A stretch of 28,617 bases of DNA from CAZCDS01 sp964497585 (lineage in GTDB: Bacteria > Desulfobacterota > Desulfomonilia > Desulfomonilales > Desulfomonilaceae): assembly GCA_964497585.1 (NCBI GenBank), contig CAZCDS010000080.1, positions 1 to 28,617 of the forward strand, read 5' to 3'. A program made the position numbers and the translations under genes. The notes below the pieces were generated by a model. The model was not told where the DNA came from. It saw only the letters and a list, made by a program, of their open reading frames with translations, and ran no database searches. Every line of letters begins with the position of its first letter. Within the stretch, counting starts at the first letter, position 1. This document shows, piece by piece, positions 24,924 to 28,617 of the stretch.

Positions 24924-25176
24924 ATGGAAACGACAAAATACACGGACTCGTCCGGCGCGTCTCCCGGGAAGGTGTCGTTTATGCTGTTGACAAAGGCCGT
25001 TCGAGGTCCATGCGCCGTCAGGGGAGGGGAAGGCCGAAGAGGGCGAGAAATTAGATCGGGCGTATTTGAGCGTCTACAACACAATGGGGGCGGTTTTCAG
25101 GCTTTCCCAAAGCATTGAAGCGCGAGAAAAGAATAAGGAGACCCAGCGCGTCTGCGAGGGGTTTCACAGGGAATAG
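24924..25176 (+). pseudogene. Possible small hypothetical gene broken by a frameshift
   Basis: Fifteen bases after the permease stop an ATG at 24924 opens a frame (METTKYTDSSGASPGKVSFM at its start). The sense seems to move to the +1 frame near 24991. That frame runs without stop to TAG at 25174-25176 and reads naturally: GEKLDRAYLSVYNTM, then AVFRLSQSIEAREKNKETQ. Joined, they would give about 85 residues, hydrophilic and helical. Third-position GC in the second part is about two-thirds, consistent with coding. I recognise no family. It could also be chance open frame. Confidence 0.3.
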
Positions 25177-25363
25177 TACAAAGCGAACGCGGGACTGAAA
25201 CCCTCGCCTCTTTTATGCGATTTCTGTTCCGAAGCAGTATTCCAAGGACGCTCGCCCGGTAAGAAGACGTTAGCACATGCGCGATGTTGCTGCCGGGGCA
25301 CTTTAGCTGGTGACCCTAATAGATGGGACGAATCGGAGAGTCAGTATTGCGGCGGCCGGTATG
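25177..25363. other. Spacer with no recognised gene
   Basis: Follows the possible broken small gene and precedes the convergent DUF438 gene. A plus-strand frame contains CDFCSEAVFQ, which hints at a CxxC finger but has no start or context. No terminator was identified. Confidence 0.35.
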
Positions 25364-26848
25364 TCAGTCCCAATCCAACAGCCGCTGTTCTCCTTCGAGT
25401 CCGCGGATTGCCGTGACATCCTGGCTGACTTCGAGCGTGCCCTTGTAGGTCCCGTCCGAAGACCTGACGGCAAAGTACCTGATATAAATGAACCGACCCT
25501 GCATCTGGATCCAGAATTCTGCGTCGTCTCGTGTTCCCGCTTTGAATTCATCGAGGATCTTGTTGACAATGTGAACGCTCTTGGGTGGATGACAATTCTG
25601 AACAGCCCTGCCAATGATGCCGGCGCTTCGGGGAAAGATTCTCTCAGGGCCCTTTGAGAAGTACGCGACACGATCATTCTCATCCACGAAGGTGATGTCC
25701 ACCGGAAGGTGGCCGAGCATTAGGTTGATCTGTTCCAACGAGAGCATACCGGTATCGAGCCCCAACTGATCCAAGGCCCACTTCACCGGTTCGGCGGCGG
25801 GAGCTTCAGGTTGTTCAACCGCTTGTGGGGACCACCTTTTCTCGGGCTTAATCCACGCGTACCCGATTTCTTCTTCACCCTGTGCGACCTTTGCCCAATC
25901 GGAATCGGAAAAGACGTCCAGGCACATCGGGAAGAGGATGTTCTCTTCCTTGTACACCATACCTCGGATCGAATTGACCACCTCTCGAACCGCTTCCACT
26001 GAGGAAGTGGGGTCATCCTGGGCCAAGGTCTGCCGCGCGGTTTTCAGCGCCACCCGGATATCGTCGTGGACCGCCCACATGACCTGCGGCGGCGCGGTGA
26101 TTCCGTGGGATTCGAGCAAAGGGAAGAGCTGGTTCTCCTTTCTTGCGTAATGCACGTCAACCTGAGACAAGCGGTCAAGAAGCTCACCGAGGTTGTCTCT
26201 GGTCTCGCCAAACGTCTGCCGGTCAGGAGGATCGCCGATTCGATCCAGGAGCGGGTCCATTTGGGCGATGATCTCTTCGGCCGCCCTGTTCTCCAGCTCG
26301 AAGGTGTGAACGGGATGTCCTTCGGGCGCCGTAACCGTCTCCTGACGATCGAGCGACTCCTCGAACACTGCAACATGAACGTCGCAGAGTCTTTTGACCT
26401 CGGTCTCGGGCATGCCTTCCCGAACCAGTTCCTGTTCCATCGCGGCGATTTCGGTCGCGTCGACATCCTTGATCAGTTCGATGAACTTGGCCTTGACCGC
26501 GTGAAAATCCTTTCCTTCATGGAGATCCCGGATGATGCCCTTGAGCACTTCCCTGCGTTCCGCGCTCTCGATCGGTCGGTCTGCACGGACTCCTTCCACC
26601 GCTTCCCGAGTGCCTGCACGCTCTCCGGCCTTGTCGGCGATCTCGCGGTTGATCTCTGCGATCAATTCCTTGAGGTCAAGCTTTCCGACTGCTGCGACTC
26701 GGTGGAGCGTTGCGATCTTCCCCATGGTCTTCCGCATGAGAGGGTTCTTCAAGTGCTTGAATTCAGGAGACTTACCGAGAAAGTAGTCGAGTAGGAATGG
26801 ATAGGCGGTCAAGAGATCGTCGATTTTGGTCTTCTCGTTGATTTCCAT
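25364..26848 (-). CDS. DUF438 protein with DUF1858-like, hemerythrin-like and PAS domains
   Basis: Cytoplasmic multidomain protein of the DUF438 family, common in anaerobes and probably a redox, oxygen or iron sensor (inference). The ATG at 26848 follows GGAGGAG by 4 bases. Of 494 residues, 1-70 resemble DUF1858 (KIDDLLTAYPFLLDYFL), 95-165 are DUF438 (REVLKGIIRDLHEGKDFHAV), and 175-315 a hemerythrin-like four-helix bundle with candidate ligands His178/His181/Glu184, His233, Glu238, His261 and Glu301/302. The C-terminal PAS domain (370-480) has DITFVDENDRVAYFSKGPER, GRAVQNCHPPKSVHIV and ends GEQRLLDWD, a family hallmark. There is no kinase or DNA-binding domain, so output must be through a partner. 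No partner gene is adjacent. Confidence 0.92.
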   Translation of the reverse strand: MEINEKTKIDDLLTAYPFLLDYFLGKSPEFKHLKNPLMRKTMGKIATLHRVAAVGKLDLKELIAEINREIADKAGERAGTREAVEGVRADRPIESAERREVLKGIIRDLHEGKDFHAVKAKFIELIKDVDATEIAAMEQELVREGMPETEVKRLCDVHVAVFEESLDRQETVTAPEGHPVHTFELENRAAEEIIAQMDPLLDRIGDPPDRQTFGETRDNLGELLDRLSQVDVHYARKENQLFPLLESHGITAPPQVMWAVHDDIRVALKTARQTLAQDDPTSSVEAVREVVNSIRGMVYKEENILFPMCLDVFSDSDWAKVAQGEEEIGYAWIKPEKRWSPQAVEQPEAPAAEPVKWALDQLGLDTGMLSLEQINLMLGHLPVDITFVDENDRVAYFSKGPERIFPRSAGIIGRAVQNCHPPKSVHIVNKILDEFKAGTRDDAEFWIQMQGRFIYIRYFAVRSSDGTYKGTLEVSQDVTAIRGLEGEQRLLDWD

Positions 26849-27064
26849 GGGGCTCCTCCTGCGTTCATTCCTATGCACCCTTGGCGACAACCGTCGTACC
26901 CGTAGCATGTTCACTTAATATATGCGGCGGTAATTGACATTTGGCAACCCTCGGGTGCAACTCGACATGATAGAAACCCGCAGGTTACCACACTGGCTGA
27001 TCTCAAATGATGGGCTGTATCATGGACGTATCCCCCGCAGAATGGTCTCTCGAGAAAATGTCAG
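26849..27064. other. Spacer upstream of the DUF438 gene
   Basis: On the minus strand TTGCCA (complement of 26942-26947) and TATATT (complement of 26917-26922) are 19 bases apart, a weak promoter candidate for the DUF438 gene. The GGAGGAG ribosome site lies at about 26853-26859. The end of the MFS gene is just to the right; no terminator was seen. Confidence 0.35.
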
Positions 27065-28564
27065 TTAATGAGGTAGCGCTTTTGATTGGTGATTGCTGGG
27101 AGGCTTGCGTATGATCCAGACAGTTCCCACGAGAGCAACGAGGATCACGGCCTGGACAAAAAAGGCATCGCTGAAGGCGAGAATGGTGGCCTGCCGCTGG
27201 AGCTCATGGTAGAGCGCTGCGGCGGCCGCGTGGCCGTGAACCGTCAGGGCATGCATCTTGAGGCTGAGGTAGGATTTCATCTGCTCCAGGGGAAACGAGA
27301 AGTTGGGATTGAAGGGCGTGAGATGATCGACCAGACGATATTGATGGAACTGACTCCTCCTCTCCAGTATGGTGCTGATAAAGGCCACGCCGAACGATCC
27401 TCCTAAATTTCTCAAGAGGTTGAACATTCCGGACGCATTGTTCATTTTCTCGACCGGGACGTATGCCATGGTAAGGTAGGCCACGGCCACAAAAACAAAG
27501 GGCATCCCAATGCCTTGCAGGACCCTACTTATCACTGCAGTGCGAAAGTCGATTTCTCCGTTGAAACCGGCCATGTAGTAGATGGAGTAGGCAGTCACAA
27601 TTAACCCGAATGCCAAGAGCAATCGCCCATCAAATCGTTCGGAAAGTCTGCCGGCCAACGGAAGCATGAGCAGAGTTATAGCTCCCCCTGGGCCCAATAC
27701 CAGCCCAGCCAGAAATGCGGTGTAGCCCATCACGGTTTGCAGGTAAAGCGGCAGGAGAACGAGTGAGCCAAAGAAAGAAAAGAAAGTCAGGAACATGACG
27801 GTGCTTCCTGTGGCGAAACTGCGGTCCTTGAATACCCGCAAGTCCAATATGGGACGCTCCTGCCTGAGTTCCCGGGCGACCAGAGCCACAAGACAGACGA
27901 TTGCTATCACCGAGAGGAAGAGGATGAAATTTGAAGAGAACCAGTCGTCGCGCTGGCCTTTATCCAGAACGACCTGCAGGCTTCCCAGCCCAAGAGCCAG
28001 GAGCGAGAAACCGATGTAGTCTATTTTTTCCCCTTGCATCCGGCGTTCCTGATAATGCGGGTCAAACACGAACAGTGAGATCAAGATCGATGCAACGATG
28101 CCAAGTGGGAGATTCACATAGAATATCCAGCGCCAGGAATAATTGTCGGTCAGGTACCCCCCCACCAGCGGTCCCAGGATCGGGCCCAGGACGACCCCCA
28201 TACCGAAAATGCCCATGGCCAGCCCACGTTCCTCAGGCGGAAAAGTCTCGAGAAGAATGGCCTGTGACATGGGCTGAAGTCCACCGCCTCCAATCCCCTG
28301 AACAACGCGGAATGCGACGATCTCCGTTAAACTGGTTGCCAGACCGCAGAACACAGAGCTTACTGTGAAGAGAGCGATGGAGCCCATAAGGAATCTCTTT
28401 CGTCCGAAGGCTCGGGCCAGCCAACCGCTCATGGGAATGACGATGGCGTTGGAGACAAGGTATGAGGTCAACACCCAGGTGACCTCATCCTGTCCGGCTG
28501 AAAGACTGCCTTGAATGTGGGGCAGAGAAACGTTGGCTACACTCGTGTCCAGGATTTCAATCAC
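27065..28564 (-). CDS. MFS drug exporter, DHA2 (EmrB/QacA, 14-helix) family, 5' end uncertain
   Basis: Proton-driven exporter of the EmrB type. Strong marks are ILDTSVANVSLPHIQGSLS in helix 1, VTWVLTSYLVSNAIVIPMSG, the motif-A-like loop GWLARAFGRKRFLMG, and the antiporter motif C region GVVLGPILGPLVGGYL with YSWRWIFYVNLPLGI. About 13 further helices follow and the end is hydrophilic. The GTG at 28564 begins within helix 1, so the first half of that helix is missing. The frame stays open to the window end, but the residues there (THLRKSGECPV) are not hydrophobic. Either the gene is truncated or chimeric, or the window end is not true sequence. An EmrA partner is not visible. Confidence 0.88.
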   Translation of the reverse strand: MIEILDTSVANVSLPHIQGSLSAGQDEVTWVLTSYLVSNAIVIPMSGWLARAFGRKRFLMGSIALFTVSSVFCGLATSLTEIVAFRVVQGIGGGGLQPMSQAILLETFPPEERGLAMGIFGMGVVLGPILGPLVGGYLTDNYSWRWIFYVNLPLGIVASILISLFVFDPHYQERRMQGEKIDYIGFSLLALGLGSLQVVLDKGQRDDWFSSNFILFLSVIAIVCLVALVARELRQERPILDLRVFKDRSFATGSTVMFLTFFSFFGSLVLLPLYLQTVMGYTAFLAGLVLGPGGAITLLMLPLAGRLSERFDGRLLLAFGLIVTAYSIYYMAGFNGEIDFRTAVISRVLQGIGMPFVFVAVAYLTMAYVPVEKMNNASGMFNLLRNLGGSFGVAFISTILERRSQFHQYRLVDHLTPFNPNFSFPLEQMKSYLSLKMHALTVHGHAAAAALYHELQRQATILAFSDAFFVQAVILVALVGTVWIIRKPPSNHQSKALPH

Positions 28565-28617
28565 AGGACATTCCCCAGATTTTCGTAGGTGAGTAGTGTT
28601 TTGGTGTGGGATTGTTT

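Noticed and set aside
25200..25300. CDFC-containing frame hinting at a zinc finger
   Set aside because: There is no start codon, ribosome site or second Cys pair in a sensible position, and the frame continues into antisense of the DUF438 gene.

Overview
The window looks like chromosomal DNA of a Gram-negative bacterium. It has a tripartite-type RND efflux operon, a lipoprotein-like periplasmic adaptor, and several exported ankyrin-repeat proteins. Gene content (complete LIV-type ABC operon, DUF438/hemerythrin/PAS protein, FixC-like flavoprotein, REP-type Y1 transposase with a DnaA-like tail) and moderately high GC fit an anaerobic deltaproteobacterium (Desulfobacterota-like). That placement is inference from gene content; no rRNA or other taxonomic marker is present. 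I found no tRNA, rRNA or CRISPR array.

Layout. Positions 1-665 hold no convincing gene. Positions 666-5836 (minus) are a TetR-type repressor, an adaptor (acrA-like) and an RND pump (acrB-like), read in that order from a candidate promoter at 5949-5976; no outer-membrane channel gene is visible. Also on the minus strand are a metallo-beta-lactamase-fold hydrolase (6408-7076), a 7-repeat exported ankyrin protein (7578-8525), a geranylgeranyl-reductase-like flavoprotein whose C-terminus appears frameshifted (8808-9893), an amidohydrolase-2 protein (10033-10926), and a REP-associated Y1 transposase with a DnaA domain IV-like C-terminus (11141-12124) flanked by a perfect 26-bp palindrome. On the plus strand follow a 2-TM potassium channel with an RCK domain and a non-canonical filter (12327-13328), then livKHMGF for branched-chain amino acid or similar uptake (13949-19090). 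Converging on it are two tandem large exported ankyrin proteins (19504-22347, minus). Divergent from those are an exported O-methyltransferase and an APC amino-acid permease joined stop-to-start (22896-24908, plus), trailed by what may be a frameshifted small gene. The right end carries a DUF438/hemerythrin/PAS protein (25364-26848, minus) and a DHA2-type MFS exporter (27065-28564, minus) whose first transmembrane helix is not intact at the window edge.

How it fits together. Most units are conventional transport, efflux and sensing genes. The less ordinary parts are three exported ankyrin-repeat proteins in about 15 kb, a signal-peptide-bearing SAM methyltransferase coupled to a permease, the transposase/DnaA-like fusion beside its likely palindromic target, and a potassium channel with a lysine in the filter plus an MthK-like internal start. 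I did not find a clearly novel multi-gene defence or biosynthetic system. Two or three apparent frameshifts or truncations (8857-8860, about 24990, right edge) suggest gene decay or sequence errors in this assembly.
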